33,699 bases of DNA from Bryobacteraceae bacterium (GCA_030041035.1 JASHOO010000170.1:1-33699); one strand, 5' to 3'. Positions 9,003-17,337 are shown, counted from the stretch's first letter. Program-made: numbers and translations. The notes: generated by a model not told the origin, from the letters alone.

Positions 9003-9091
9003 TGACACAGTTCCGGCCAGAGAGGAAGGTCAACACCTGGACGAGGCGTCGGCACTTGAGCATCCGACGCATAGCCGGCAAAAATGTGTCA
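9003..9091. repeat. Nested imperfect palindrome, MITE-like
   Basis: Outer arms TGACACA (9003-9009) and TGTGTCA (9085-9091) are exact inverted copies. A perfect inner 7-bp stem lies inside them, GCGTCGG (9046-9052) with CCGACGC (9064-9070). CCGG-containing sequence adjoins each outer arm. The whole is about 89 bases, starts 5 bases after the permease stop codon and encodes nothing. It could be a miniature inverted-repeat element or relic IS ends, or a structured 3' UTR of the permease gene. Confidence 0.4.
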
Positions 9092-9156
9092 GCCTGACTT
9101 CCGGCACGGCGATCTCGGGTTCGTGGGGCAGGTAATGTAACGGGGGGACTGCAGGC

Positions 9157-9403
9157 TTGGTCTCTTTTCTAGAACCGCGAATCGGAGACCTACAAATCAA
9201 TCGCTCCCCCTGCATTGCGCGGACAGCCGCCCTCACGAGTGATCGGGCCACGGGCGAGGCTTACTGGCTTAGCGCATCACTTGACGGTCGAGGACGGGAA
9301 CCGGCGCTTGATGATTGCCGCGTTGCGATACGAAGGACAGTTCGTGAAGGTCAACGGAACGGGGCTATTCGCCGAGCGACTGTTTTACGTCGACTGGCTG
9401 TAG
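9157..9403 (+). pseudogene. SnoaL/NTF2-like protein, 3' fragment with frameshift
   Basis: One frame reads TSDRATGEAYWL and, after a single extra base near 9272, the next frame continues LAHHLTVEDGNRRLMIAALRY, then FVKVNGTGLFAERLFYVDW before the stop. ATGEAYCLAHHL and GxWLFAERRLYVDW are hallmark strands of SnoaL-like polyketide-cyclase/NTF2-fold proteins. The C-terminal half of such a gene is therefore present but broken by a +1 shift, and the N-terminal half is not recognisable. Many SnoaL-like proteins are small steroid- or aromatic-binding enzymes. No specific activity can be given. Confidence 0.6.
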
Positions 9404-9415
9404 GAGCCTTCACAG

Positions 9416-9613
9416 TCAGCTAATCCCACTGTGGTGACACCTCGTGACGAGTTCCTCGCTCCCGCCGTCCGGCCGATGGAATAAATGTCGACGCCGCCCG
9501 CGTCATTCTTCGCGCTAAAGAAGATTCGCGTACCACGCCGCGACCACAAGGGGAGGTACTTGCTGAGCCCGCCGGTGGTCAGGCGCGAAAATACTCCACG
9601 CTCCAGATATTAA
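9416..9613 (-). pseudogene. PD40/TolB-like beta-propeller protein, 3' fragment
   Basis: Reading the minus strand, RGVFSRLTTGGLSKYLPLW is followed by a GTRIFFSAKND segment and VDIYSIGR. This is the repeat pattern of WD40-like PD40 beta-propellers (VFSRLT...PLWSPDGTRIVFSS...DLYS). A base is missing near 9462, after which the next frame reads EELVTRCHHSGIS and stops at 9416. Another shift occurs near 9610. In Acidobacteria such propellers commonly form the C-terminus of Ser/Thr kinases or winged-helix regulators. Only the last two blades or so remain, so this is a relic. Confidence 0.55.
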
Positions 9614-9619
9614 GGGTCA

Positions 9620-9901
9620 ACCGGACAAGTGGCACCAAAGCCTCTCGCCGCTTGCCAACCCAAGTAGTGAATGATAAAGGACGTTGTCATCCGTATCTAT
9701 TGTCACACTGCGATGGGGTCCTGTTGCCAAGTTCGGTTCTGGAAAAGTCGAGCGCGGCCGCTCCGGACGGAATACCGGCCACTCGTAGTAAGGTGATCGC
9801 CCAAACTCAATGGGACCGGCATCGTACGTGTCGCCGACAATTCACCCTGACGCTCTAGGGCTTTAGCCGCCTTTGGTCCCGGCCGCTCATCGAAGTGCGA
9901 G
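9620..9901. other. Non-coding stretch beside the PD40 relic
   Basis: Nothing convincing is encoded here. A minus-strand frame around 9670-9710 (RSVTIDTDD) could be a further degraded blade of the adjacent propeller, but the match is too short to claim. No terminator hairpin for the exporter gene could be identified. Confidence 0.3.
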
Positions 9902-11443
9902 CTATCGCACTCTCCGCGCAGGTTTCGTTTCAGCCCCTATCAGAAAGGCAGCGCTCATGGAACTGGCGAGCGCGAGTCCCGCCGCAACCCACAACACAAC
10001 GCGATAGCTGGAAACAAAAGCTTCATTAATCGCTTGACGCGCGAGCGGGTCATCTGCTTCGGCGCCAGCAAGCTTTGAACGCTGTGCCTCAACGTGAGCC
10101 CTCTCCGCGGGTGAAACGCCCAAATAGTTCAGTTTCCGATCCAATGCGGTCTGAAAAACATCCGTGAGCAGTGCTCCGAACGCCGCAACAGCCAACAAAG
10201 CCGCAATCCGCGAAACGGCGTTATTGACCCCCGACGCCGTGCCCGCATGGTTTTGATCGACCGAGTTCATAACCGTCGTGGTGAGCGGGGCCACGCTCAT
10301 CGCCATGCCGAGGCCAAGCACGACGAGCGCCGGGAGGAATATCGTCCAGTACGATCCGCCGATTCCGGACCGGGCAAACAGCACAAATCCTGCCGCGACG
10401 ATCAAAGGGCCGATCACCAAGGGAGCCCTTGCGCCATATCGATCGATAAGTCCACCCGACCAGCGTGACAACAGAAACATCAATAGGATGAATGGCAAAA
10501 GAGCGGCGCCGGCCCGGGTCGGAGTGTACCCTTGCACCTGGATCAAATCAAGTGGGAAGAAGAACAGCATCCCGCTCAGGGCGAAGTAGAGAAAGAGGGT
10601 CAGCAGATTCGCACCACTGAAACTGCGGGAGCGGAACAGACTGAGAGGGAGCATCGGCGACGATGAGCGCGTCTCCCAATACAAAAGCCCGATCAGGAAG
10701 AGTGCACCCGCCAGCCCGATAGTTGGCTTCGAATTGATAAGGGCAAAGACGATTCCAGCCAACCCAAGTACGGCCAACAGCCCCCCAGCCCAGTCGAATC
10801 GACGGCGTTGATCGGCTGCAGAGCTCTCGGGGACTTTCCAGACCGTCAGTAGCAGGACCGCGAGCCCTACAGGCACATTGATGAAGAACACCCATCGCCA
10901 GGAACCATGTTGGGTAAACCATCCTCCCAGAACGGGACCGACTGCTGCGGTTATGGAGGTGAACCCGGACCAGGTTCCGATCGCCCGGCCGCGGTCATCC
11001 TCAGAAAAATTAGCGCTGATCAGGGCCAGACTACCGGGGACGAGCAATGCTCCACCGATCCCCTCTAAGCCTCTGGCAACAATCAACCATCGAATACCGG
11101 GCGAGCAGCCGCACATGGTGGAGGCAGCGGTAAACAGCGCAACACCAACAGCGAAAACCTTGCGCCGCCCATACAAGTCCCCTAGAACGCCGCCGATTAG
11201 CAGCAGCGCTGCCAGGAATAACGCGTACGATTCGACCACCCATTGAACGTCCGCCAGTGTGGCGTGAAGTGCAGATTGCAAAGCTGGCAGTGCCACGTTT
11301 ACGACCGTCCCGTCAATGAACGCCATGCTCGAACCGAGGATGGTCGCGCCCAAAACCCATGGTCCGTTCACAGCCGCCGGCTGGGAGCATCGATTACTGC
11401 GAATCGCAGCTTCGTCACAGGGAGGCCTCGCGATAGTGCCCAT
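9902..11443 (-). CDS. DHA2 (EmrB/QacA-type) major facilitator drug exporter
   Basis: A 513-residue integral membrane protein with about 14 predicted helices, the size and topology of the DHA2 proton-antiport family. Family motifs are visible: motif D1 at residues 41-53 ([13 protein letters not shown]), motif A at 88-95 (GDLYGRRK), the antiporter motif C at 169-175 (GPVLGGW), and [13 protein letters not shown] at 181-193. A hydrophilic segment of about 45 residues ([17 protein letters not shown]...) precedes the final helix, as in many EmrB homologues. No membrane-fusion partner (EmrA) or dedicated regulator is adjacent. The substrate cannot be read from sequence. The first 25 residues are a hydrophilic extension, so a start slightly downstream is possible. 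Confidence 0.92.
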   Translation of the reverse strand: MGTIARPPCDEAAIRSNRCSQPAAVNGPWVLGATILGSSMAFIDGTVVNVALPALQSALHATLADVQWVVESYALFLAALLLIGGVLGDLYGRRKVFAVGVALFTAASTMCGCSPGIRWLIVARGLEGIGGALLVPGSLALISANFSEDDRGRAIGTWSGFTSITAAVGPVLGGWFTQHGSWRWVFFINVPVGLAVLLLTVWKVPESSAADQRRRFDWAGGLLAVLGLAGIVFALINSKPTIGLAGALFLIGLLYWETRSSSPMLPLSLFRSRSFSGANLLTLFLYFALSGMLFFFPLDLIQVQGYTPTRAGAALLPFILLMFLLSRWSGGLIDRYGARAPLVIGPLIVAAGFVLFARSGIGGSYWTIFLPALVVLGLGMAMSVAPLTTTVMNSVDQNHAGTASGVNNAVSRIAALLAVAAFGALLTDVFQTALDRKLNYLGVSPAERAHVEAQRSKLAGAEADDPLARQAINEAFVSSYRVVLWVAAGLALASSMSAAFLIGAETKPARRVR

Positions 11444-11802
11444 TCATTCATTTTCCGCCGGAGCGCTCTGCGTTGGGTTAAGGCGGGACTCTTTCGTCTG
11501 GCTTCTTGCCCGCACAGCCACAGCCAATTGCTACCGGCTTCGGAAACCACAGAAACTTGGTCTGAATTTGCGTGAGCCGTCATTCCAGACGCATGCATGG
11601 CTTTCTAGGTGCGTGTGGACCGCGCAGCCTTGCCGTTGACAAGGATAGTTAACCAGATACGTTCGAGGCTTTGCCCGATTGAACGCAAACCGGCATCCAG
11701 CGACAATTGAAGCCTGTGTCCGCATCTCTACTGAATGCCGCCAGGAGGTAACTCTTACAGCTCCTGCATTGGTGCGGGAACATCGAACGGTGGGCGGAGT
11801 TT
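11444..11802. other. Intergenic region between divergent exporter and RlpA-like genes
   Basis: No coding sequence is recognised. A perfect TTGACA lies at 11636-11641 pointing towards the RlpA-like gene, but no good -10 hexamer stands at 16-18 bases, so a promoter cannot be asserted. An isolated AGGAGG (11741-11746) is followed only by a very short frame. Confidence 0.3.
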
Positions 11803-12237
11803 ATGCGACGAATTCTATTGCCAGTGGCCTGTTTTTGCGGATTGTGGACTGTCGTGTGCGCGCAGTCAGTTCAGCGACCGCCCGAGAGCGGCTTCGCGAG
11901 CTGGTATGGCGCACCATACCATGGGCAACACTCAGCAAGCGGAGAGATCTACGATCAAGAGAAGTTGACCGCCGCTCACCGCACGCTTCCCTTCGGCACC
12001 AGGGTGCGGGTGCACCGTCTCGACGGCGAAGGGAGCGTCGTCGTTCGGATCAATGATCGCGGGCCGTTCGTGAAATCGCGGGGCATCGATCTTTCTCATG
12101 CTGCCGCCGTTCAGTTAGGAATCACGAATGGAGGTTTGGTGCCGGTCACTTTGGAAGTGGTTTGGAGTCCGCCAATCAATCCACGTTTAAGGTTTCACGC
12201 CACAGCGTCACGAGGTTCTGTCTACTCCACACGTTAA
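11803..12237 (+). CDS. rlpA: RlpA-like septal lytic transglycosylase (double-psi beta-barrel)
   Basis: A 144-residue exported protein consisting of a signal peptide (residues 1-20, ending VCA-Q) and one double-psi beta-barrel. FASWYGAPYHGQHSASGE opens the domain. Glu48, Asp51 and His59 (SGEIYDQEKLTAAH) reproduce the spacing of the acidic and His active-site residues of RlpA. VVRINDRGPF and IDLSHAAA complete the signature. RlpA cleaves naked glycan strands of peptidoglycan at the septum. This copy is short: it has no SPOR domain and no lipobox cysteine at the cleavage site, so it is probably a free periplasmic enzyme. GGAG is found shortly before the ATG at 11803. Neighbours do not suggest an operon. 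Confidence 0.88.
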   Translation: MRRILLPVACFCGLWTVVCAQSVQRPPESGFASWYGAPYHGQHSASGEIYDQEKLTAAHRTLPFGTRVRVHRLDGEGSVVVRINDRGPFVKSRGIDLSHAAAVQLGITNGGLVPVTLEVVWSPPINPRLRFHATASRGSVYSTR

Positions 12238-12340
12238 TCCGAGCGCCGTTAGCCAGCGGGTTCACCTCAACGAAGTGACGATTCGTGCGCTTCAGCTGGG
12301 ACTTGCTGGTGCGTAAAGACATTTCCGACACCCACAGTTG

Positions 12341-13388
12341 TCAACGTAGCGCGAGAATCCGGTCTACCTCCCCGTCGGAAACATACACCACACCACCGCT
12401 GAACAAAACGCCGTGTGGCCGTGAAAGGCTGAACTTCAACGGATCGGGGTTCGGCCCATCTCCCCGCGCTCCCGTCCCTATCACCGTTGAGATGACTCCG
12501 GTCCGCAGCGCAATCCTACGAATCGTGTGACTCTCGGTGTCTGCCACATAAAGATTGTCGCCGTCGGCGTAGGTCAGACCTTCGGTCCCGAACGGTTCGA
12601 TTCGAGCGCGGGTCCTCCGTCGCCCGCGTAGCCCTGCTCACCGGTTCCCGCGACCGGGTGCAATGTCTGCGTCCTGGCATCCACGCGATAAATGGTGTCG
12701 CCTTCACGCAGCGCGATGAACAGGTCTCCCGCCGGGGACAGAGCCAGAGTGCGAGGGCCGCGCAGAGGCGTTCCTTTCACCGGTGCGCCCTCGGGGGTCG
12801 GCGCGGCCTCGCCGGTTCCCGCCCAGGTTTCGATGATACCGGTGTCAGGATGCAGCCGCCGAACCCTGTTGTTGCCGATATCGCGAATCAGCAGCGTTCC
12901 GTCGTGGTCGAAGAATATGCTGTGCGGCTGCCGCAGTTGCGCTCGTGTTCCCGGCTGGCGGTCGCCGGAATAGCCGGCGATCCCTGTGCCCGCGACAGTG
13001 GAGATCAGCCCCGTCTTCATGTCGACCTTCCGGACTACGTGGTTGTCGCGCTCGGCGATGTACAGGTCCCCTCTTGCGTCGAAGCGAATCTCGTGCGGCA
13101 TGTTGAGCGACGCCTCAACCGCGCGTCTGCCATCGCCCCTGTAGGACGCCTCTCCGTTGCCTGCAATCGTCGTCAGCCGATGAGTCTTCAGGTCGAGTCG
13201 GAGGATGCGCTGATTGTCCAGGTCGCAGAAGTATAGGTTGTCATCCCGTCCGATCGCCATCCCGTAGGGATTATTGACCTGCGTCTCCGAGAAGCCCTTC
13301 TCACCGCGCCGACGAGGATTACCACCGCGGGAGGCGCCGCCGCTGTCACGAACACCAGAGCGGCCCACCACAAAAGGAACGGTTTCAT
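12341..13388 (-). pseudogene. NHL-repeat secreted beta-propeller protein with two frameshifts
   Basis: Three consecutive minus-strand frames reconstruct one protein of about 350 residues. It begins with a signal peptide (MKPFLLWWAALVFVTAAAPP) at 13388. After a G appears to be missing in a short G run near 13306, the frame moves to EKGFSETQVNNPYGMAIG and continues through five NHL-like repeats of the form RxPHxIxFDxxGxLYIAERDNHVVRKV...TGxISTVAGTG. Near 12592 a second single-base loss moves the frame to a segment reading GLTYADGDNLYVADTESHTI, which ends at 12341. All repeats are otherwise well preserved, so the breaks are recent or are assembly errors. NHL propellers of this kind are secreted and bind proteins or ligands; no enzyme activity is implied. 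It lies 10 bases after a DUF1501 tail on the same strand, which suggests a former operon. Confidence 0.75.
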
Positions 13389-13398
13389 GGGAGCCCGG

Positions 13399-13560
13399 TC
13401 AGGCTAGAATCTCTTTGATTACTTGACCCGCCGACGCCGGGGGCCGCTCGTTCTGACCATTGTGCAGATAGGTCGTCTTCAGGTGGTTGAGCCCCATTGT
13501 CCGGAGAATCGTCGCGTGGATGTCATGCACGTTCGCGGGCCTTCCGAGCGTCTTGAGCGC
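13399..13560 (-). pseudogene. DUF1501 protein, C-terminal tail only
   Basis: The minus-strand frame NVHDIHATILRTMGLNH, then TYLHNGQNERP and GQVIKEILA before the stop matches the last 50-60 residues of DUF1501 proteins (secreted, sulfatase-like fold, usually about 450 residues with a Tat signal). Homology stops around 13545-13560, where an oppositely oriented recombinase fragment begins. The gene has therefore lost about 85-90 percent of its length to an insertion or deletion. DUF1501 genes usually sit next to DUF1553 cytochrome-like genes; no such partner is in the window. Confidence 0.68.
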
Positions 13561-14230
13561 GGCAGAGATCACCCGGATTCTCGATCACACCCGCAACCTG
13601 AAGCATTGGACGATCATCGCGACGTTTTACGCCACTGGGCTTCGCTGCAACGAACTGAGGAATCTCTAGGTTCACGATATCGACAGCCGGTGCATGTTCA
13701 TCCACGTCCGAGAAGCCAATGGCGGCATTCCGCGGGATATCCCACTCACCCCGCACCTGCTGGAGCGGCTCAAGATTTATCGGTGTTGGCGCAGGCCGAC
13801 CGATTGGTTATTCCCCTCCAAGATGCGGCCCGATCAGCCAATGGAGCGCAAAACCATTCGGATGGCGTGTAACCTCGCCGGACTGCGCGCAGGCATTGAC
13901 CGTTCGGTTACGCCCCACGTTTTTCGACATAGTTGCGCTACGCACATGCTGGAAGCAGGTGCAGATCTGCGCACCATTCAAGTGCTGCCAGGACATGCCG
14001 ACATCCAGACCACAGCTCAGTACCTGTGCGTCTCGACGACCAGGCTGCAGGCGGCGCTCAACCCGTTCGATGTTCTGCAACTGAAACCGATTTACCGCTC
14101 CCAGAACGACCATCGACAAGGTGAGCGAGCATCGGCTGGAAGTCGCCGATGTCTTTCGCCAGCACGACCAGGAATACCTCGATCGATGGGGCCATGTTAT
14201 CTCTACACAACACCTTCGGGCATTCCGTGA
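13541..14230 (+). pseudogene. Tyrosine recombinase of an IS91-like element, 5' truncated, internal amber stop
   Basis: The frame reads SAAEITRILDHTRNLK, FYATGLRCNELRNL, a TAG stop (13667-13669), then without any frame change a [13 protein letters not shown] segment, [53 protein letters not shown] and [11 protein letters not shown]. This is the catalytic domain of the tyrosine recombinases that accompany IS91-type transposases. The R, HxxR, H and Tyr catalytic residues are all still encoded. The TAG replaces a residue that is normally Lys in this family. The N-terminal core-binding domain is missing. Recognisable homology ends near 14095; the remaining frame overlaps the transposase start, which is the normal arrangement. 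Confidence 0.75.
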
Positions 14231-14340
14231 CATCTGCGCATGCCGCACCGCCGCCCTAGGGGATCACGTCGAACAGTGCGATGGCTGCTCCCGCCAGATC
14301 ACCACCTACGACTCCTGCCGAAATAGACACTGCCCTATAC
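14121..14340 (+). pseudogene. IS91-family HUH transposase, N-terminal fragment
   Basis: From a GTG at 14121 the frame reads [13 protein letters not shown], then [41 protein letters not shown]. The CxxC...CRNRHCP arrangement is the N-terminal zinc-binding domain of IS91-family (Y2, rolling-circle) transposases. After RNRHCP the expected KCQ is replaced by unrelated sequence, which places the breakpoint at about 14336. About 72 of roughly 400 residues remain. The HUH and tyrosine motifs are lost. Confidence 0.75.
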
Positions 14341-14371
14341 CTGCTCCCTTGCAGGAGACAGCGATTCCACG

Positions 14372-15529
14372 CTACGCCTTAACCTTATTCTGCGCCTCCG
14401 CTTGGGCCGCCTGGAACAACGCCTTCATGTACGCAAACCCGTAGGCACATTCGGCGTAGCGCCCGCCCACCATCTTCGGTGTGTGGTCCCACATCACGTT
14501 GCCATCATAGTTCACTTCCACAAGAGCCTTCGCTATCTTGTACATGTCGTGGTAGCCGTTGTCGATAAAGGTCTCCACAAAATGCGGCAGCGGCGCGCTT
14601 ATATTTCTGAAGTGTATCTGCCAAATCTTCTCTGGTCCAAAGTACCGGATCATCTCCACGGGGTCCTTGCCCGTCAGCGTTCGCCCGCCCTCGAGCCAGG
14701 TTCCGCAGCACAGAGCAATGCCCACGTTGGGGCTGTTCGCAATTTCCAGGGCCCTCTTGTAGCCTTCAAAGCTCGTAAAGATGCAGCGCGGAACCCCGGC
14801 CAACATCGGCACCGGCGGATCCTCAGGGTGAATTCCAATGCGAACGCCCACCTCTTCCGCTACCGGAGCGACCTCCTTGATGAAGTAGGTGTAGTTATCC
14901 CAAATTTCTTTTTCAGTGAAGACCCGTCCGTTGGAGAGCGGTGGATAGTATTTGATCCCGTTCCACTCGCCGTAAATGTTCGGGCTCGCCATGTCAAACG
15001 CGCGCGCCTCGGCTCCGCGAATCGTCTCCCGGCCGCTGTGCCAGATACCGTTGCCCGAATGCACATACGTCGTATAGTAGAGCCCTGCCTTGCTCAAGTT
15101 GCGAAGATACTGCTTATACTCCTCGATCTTCTGGTCACGGCCGGGGAGGTTGAGGACAATTTCCGGAATAATCTGAACCTCACCAATAGTCCAGACTGTA
15201 ATCCCCGCATCCGCATAGCGCCTCTTGATTTTCATGAACCATTCAAGGGTACGCTGATCCGGTGTTGTATCCACGTTCACATACTTGGCCCCAATCTGGG
15301 TGAGGAAGAGCAGCCGGTCATCGGTGGGCATGGCCGGCTCATCGTTGCTCGAGAATTTGATTCCCGGTGCGTTCGTATACTCGATCGCCGACGCCGTGCC
15401 TGCGGAAGGTAGAAGCGCCGAGGCGCCCAGAACACCGCCAACGGCAAGTTTCACGACCTCTCTCCGGTTGGGGCTGGTGATTGGATTAGTGAATTCACGC
15501 ACGCTTGAGTCAGTCGAACTGGTTCCCAT
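14372..15529 (-). CDS. Tat-exported mannonate dehydratase-like (UxuA-family) TIM-barrel protein
   Basis: A 385-residue protein starting at an ATG with GAGGAGA seven bases upstream. Residues 20-48 form a twin-arginine signal (NRREVVKLAVGG, hydrophobic core, TASA). The mature part is a UxuA/xylose-isomerase-like TIM barrel with the family motif HPEDPP (His234), a CCGTW segment at 274-278, IHFRN at 305-309 and WDHTPKM at 347-353, where UxuA proteins carry metal and substrate ligands. UxuA converts D-mannonate to 2-keto-3-deoxygluconate in the cytoplasm. A periplasmic location makes another sugar-acid or sugar-phosphate-type substrate possible, so the reaction is uncertain. It follows an esterase fragment by 24 bases on the same strand and was probably in an operon with it. 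Its 3' end lies just beyond the IS91-like remnant and appears undamaged. Confidence 0.82.
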   Translation of the reverse strand: MGTSSTDSSVREFTNPITSPNRREVVKLAVGGVLGASALLPSAGTASAIEYTNAPGIKFSSNDEPAMPTDDRLLFLTQIGAKYVNVDTTPDQRTLEWFMKIKRRYADAGITVWTIGEVQIIPEIVLNLPGRDQKIEEYKQYLRNLSKAGLYYTTYVHSGNGIWHSGRETIRGAEARAFDMASPNIYGEWNGIKYYPPLSNGRVFTEKEIWDNYTYFIKEVAPVAEEVGVRIGIHPEDPPVPMLAGVPRCIFTSFEGYKRALEIANSPNVGIALCCGTWLEGGRTLTGKDPVEMIRYFGPEKIWQIHFRNISAPLPHFVETFIDNGYHDMYKIAKALVEVNYDGNVMWDHTPKMVGGRYAECAYGFAYMKALFQAAQAEAQNKVKA

Positions 15530-15553
15530 GGTTATCTCCTCTATGGCGGTTTT

Positions 15554-15955
15554 CTAGTGTAGCGTTTCTGGCACCGTGTTAAGTGGCTTCGCCCAGCGGA
15601 AATTGGGGAAAACCGCATAATGCCAGCCAGAGCCGCCATGAGCTATCGTCATGGTAGCGCTGGCGTTCCTGGGCGCTTGGTAGAAGCGGATAAAGTCTTC
15701 GGTGCCCACCACGAGGCGCGTACGCACACCTTCGTAGTTGTTGTGCATCTCATCGTCGCGGTACTCGATGGGAAAGCCGCGCGGCCCCACGAAGAATTCC
15801 GAAGAGCTCATAAAGTTCGACGCGCTCCCAACCAGATGCGGATATTTTCCGGCCACCCAAAACGACATGAAGCCACCCATCGAGAGGCCCGCCGTGGCAC
15901 GGTGCTCACGGTCGGCGATCGTGCGGTAGTGCGCGTCGATGTACGCCACTTGGAG
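15554..15955 (-). pseudogene. Putative esterase (enterochelin-esterase/Fes-like), 5' truncated
   Basis: The frame contains YIDAHYRTIADREHRATAGLSMGG, where GLSMGG holds the nucleophile Ser of the esterase family related to Fes and feruloyl esterases. It continues with FVGPRGFPIEYRDDEMHNNYEGV and GSGWHYAVFPNFRW, where the His would complete the triad. Upstream of about 15955 the homology ends abruptly and a stop appears, so roughly the first half of the enzyme (including the oxyanion-hole strands) is missing. The last residues after FPNFRW also look atypical. A GTG at 15949 could start a 131-residue product, but it would not fold as a full esterase. It was probably the upstream partner of the UxuA-like gene. 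Confidence 0.68.
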
Positions 15956-16534
15956 CTACGTGAGAATGCGGCAGTCCTTGGATACAATCCGCAGGGCGAA
16001 ATAGTCAAGTTGCGAGAGGGTAAGAATGAACTCATCTGCCTCGCGAACAACCCCAACAACACCCGATTCAGCGTCGCTTGTTACCATCGCGATCTGGAGC
16101 CGTATATGGCGCGCGGTCGTGAGCTTTTAGCTCAGAAAATCACTGGGCACAAGCGCGACGACATCCGCTGGAAGGAGGTTTCCGAGGGGAAACTGTCTTT
16201 GCCGCGCGAGCCTCGCACGCTCTACGTTCTCACCGGCACTGGCTTCGACGCCACTACAAATCAGATGACCGATGCGTACTTGCGATGGGTCATTTATGTG
16301 CCCTTTGCCACGCCGGAGTCCACCGGGCTATCGACGAAGGCAAGCGACAGCGCGCCTTGGCTGATGAATCCCGGTACGGCAGGAGCGCACATCATGATCA
16401 ATCCCCAAGAAAGTAGTTTGCGTAGCTTAAACCAGCATTGCTTGGTCCGACGCTACCGCAGTGCCGGAAGTGTGTGGATTTCGCTGATGGTGCGGATTGA
16501 TGACGACAACCCGACTTCCGGTTCCCGGAGGTAA
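15950..16534 (+). pseudogene. Fragment of a conserved protein of unknown function
   Basis: The plus-strand frame from 15950 reads ELRENAAVLGYNPQGEIVKL, GKNELICLANNPN, FSVACYHRDLEPYMARGREL, PREPRTLYVLTGTGFD, LRWVIYVPFATPESTGLS and PWLMNPGTAGAHIMINP. This matches, from memory, a family of roughly 200-240 residue exported proteins of unknown function common in Acidobacteria and Bacteroidetes. The signal peptide and first residues are missing because the frame begins at the esterase breakpoint. The part after HIMINP (about 16405) is no longer family-like, so the 3' end is probably altered too. A longer open frame back to 15620 is only antisense to the esterase. Confidence 0.6.
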
Positions 16535-16670
16535 TCCGCGAGTAACGCGTTTTAGTTGAAAGTGAGCAACGCCGCTGTTGGCTGCCGTGGAATTGTGCCT
16601 GTTTACGAAGCTCATGTCATCAAGAATCCGGCGGCCCGTCAGGCAGAAGATCGTGCGAGTTCATGCGGTA

Positions 16671-16699
16671 TTGACTCGTCGGCAATTTCGTGATTTGAT
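16671..16699 (+). promoter_or_regulatory. Candidate sigma-70 promoter of the GlcG-like gene
   Basis: TTGACT (16671-16676), a 17-base spacer, then TTTGAT (16694-16699). The -35 matches the consensus at five of six positions and the -10 at four of six. GGAGG (16705-16709) follows, 10 bases before the ATG at 16720. The leader would be very short, about 14 bases. Confidence 0.4.
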
Positions 16700-16719
16700 T
16701 CGACGGAGGCAATCAACGC

Positions 16720-17118
16720 ATGATCAACCCGGAAACAGCGCGCAAGGTGATTGCGGCGGCAGAAAAGAAAGCCGCAGAAATCGGCCAGCCGATGAACATC
16801 GCCGTGGTGGACGCCGGCGCAAAGCTGGTGGCGCACGTACGAATGGATGGCGCTTGGACCGGCTGCATCGACATTTCCATCAACAAAGCATTTACCTTAT
16901 ACGCTCTTGATATCGCGACCAAGGACCTGGCGCAGCATTCCCAATCTGGCGGTCAGTTCTATGGCATTCATGCGACGAATCATGGCCGCATCATGGTCTT
17001 TGCGGCCGGCATTTCCGTTAAGGAAGGCGGCAAGGTTGTGGGCGCTATCGGCGTCAGTGGCAGATCAGGCGTGCAGGACCACGAGGTCGCCGAAGCGGGC
17101 GCCGCGGCCATTCACTAA
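16720..17118 (+). CDS. GlcG/HbpS-family protein
   Basis: A 132-residue cytoplasmic protein of the GlcG/HbpS (DUF336) family. Residues 3-20 (NPETARKVIAAAEKKA) form the first helix, followed by IAVVDAGAKLVAHVRMDGA at about 27-45, SINKAFTLYAL, a GGQFYGIHATNHGRIMVFAAGI stretch and VVGAIGVSGRSGVQDHEVAEAG at the end. Some family members bind haem (HbpS, an accessory of redox sensing in Streptomyces); others are encoded in glycolate or cobalamin/diol operons with no known reaction. There is no signal peptide. The next gene on this strand, a MocR-type regulator, starts 219 bases downstream and may or may not share a transcript. Confidence 0.9.
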   Translation: MINPETARKVIAAAEKKAAEIGQPMNIAVVDAGAKLVAHVRMDGAWTGCIDISINKAFTLYALDIATKDLAQHSQSGGQFYGIHATNHGRIMVFAAGISVKEGGKVVGAIGVSGRSGVQDHEVAEAGAAAIH

Positions 17119-17337
17119 GCCCAACTCGGACACGCCCGAGATGAACACGCCACCGCCCAAGCCGGTATACGGTTGCTATATGTGTCCGTTTCTTCTCGTG
17201 ACACTCTCGTTGCACGCTGCGACATAAGAGTGGTCGAAGCTACCCACCACTTGAAGGCGCTTCGATAAGACCACTATGATTGAGCGAAGGCCGCGTGAAA
17301 TCATCGCGATGCACGCGAGCAAGGGGCAAGGGGGTCG

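Larger units (their letters stand above)
13541..14340 (+). mobile_element. Remnant of an IS91-like element (recombinase plus HUH transposase)
   Basis: Adjacent, overlapping 3' recombinase and 5' transposase fragments keep the gene order of the two-gene IS91-like elements. Both outer boundaries are broken: the left cuts a DUF1501 gene and the right stops in the transposase zinc-binding domain, about 30 bases before the 3' end of the mannonate-dehydratase-like gene. No ori or ter ends could be recognised. Confidence 0.65.

Noticed and set aside
11636-11664. Promoter with a perfect TTGACA -35 before the RlpA-like gene
   Set aside because: No acceptable -10 hexamer at 16-18 bases spacing.
13388-14121. 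CRISPR array or toxin-antitoxin system
   Set aside because: No regularly spaced direct repeats were seen anywhere in the window, and no pair of small overlapping genes matched known toxin or antitoxin families.
14402-15412. 336-residue plus-strand open frame opposite the UxuA-like gene
   Set aside because: The minus strand has a Tat signal, a good ribosome-binding site and UxuA motifs. The plus frame has none.
15620-15949. Upstream extension of the unknown-protein frame at 15950-16534
   Set aside because: This part is only the antisense of the esterase. Family-like residues start at the junction.
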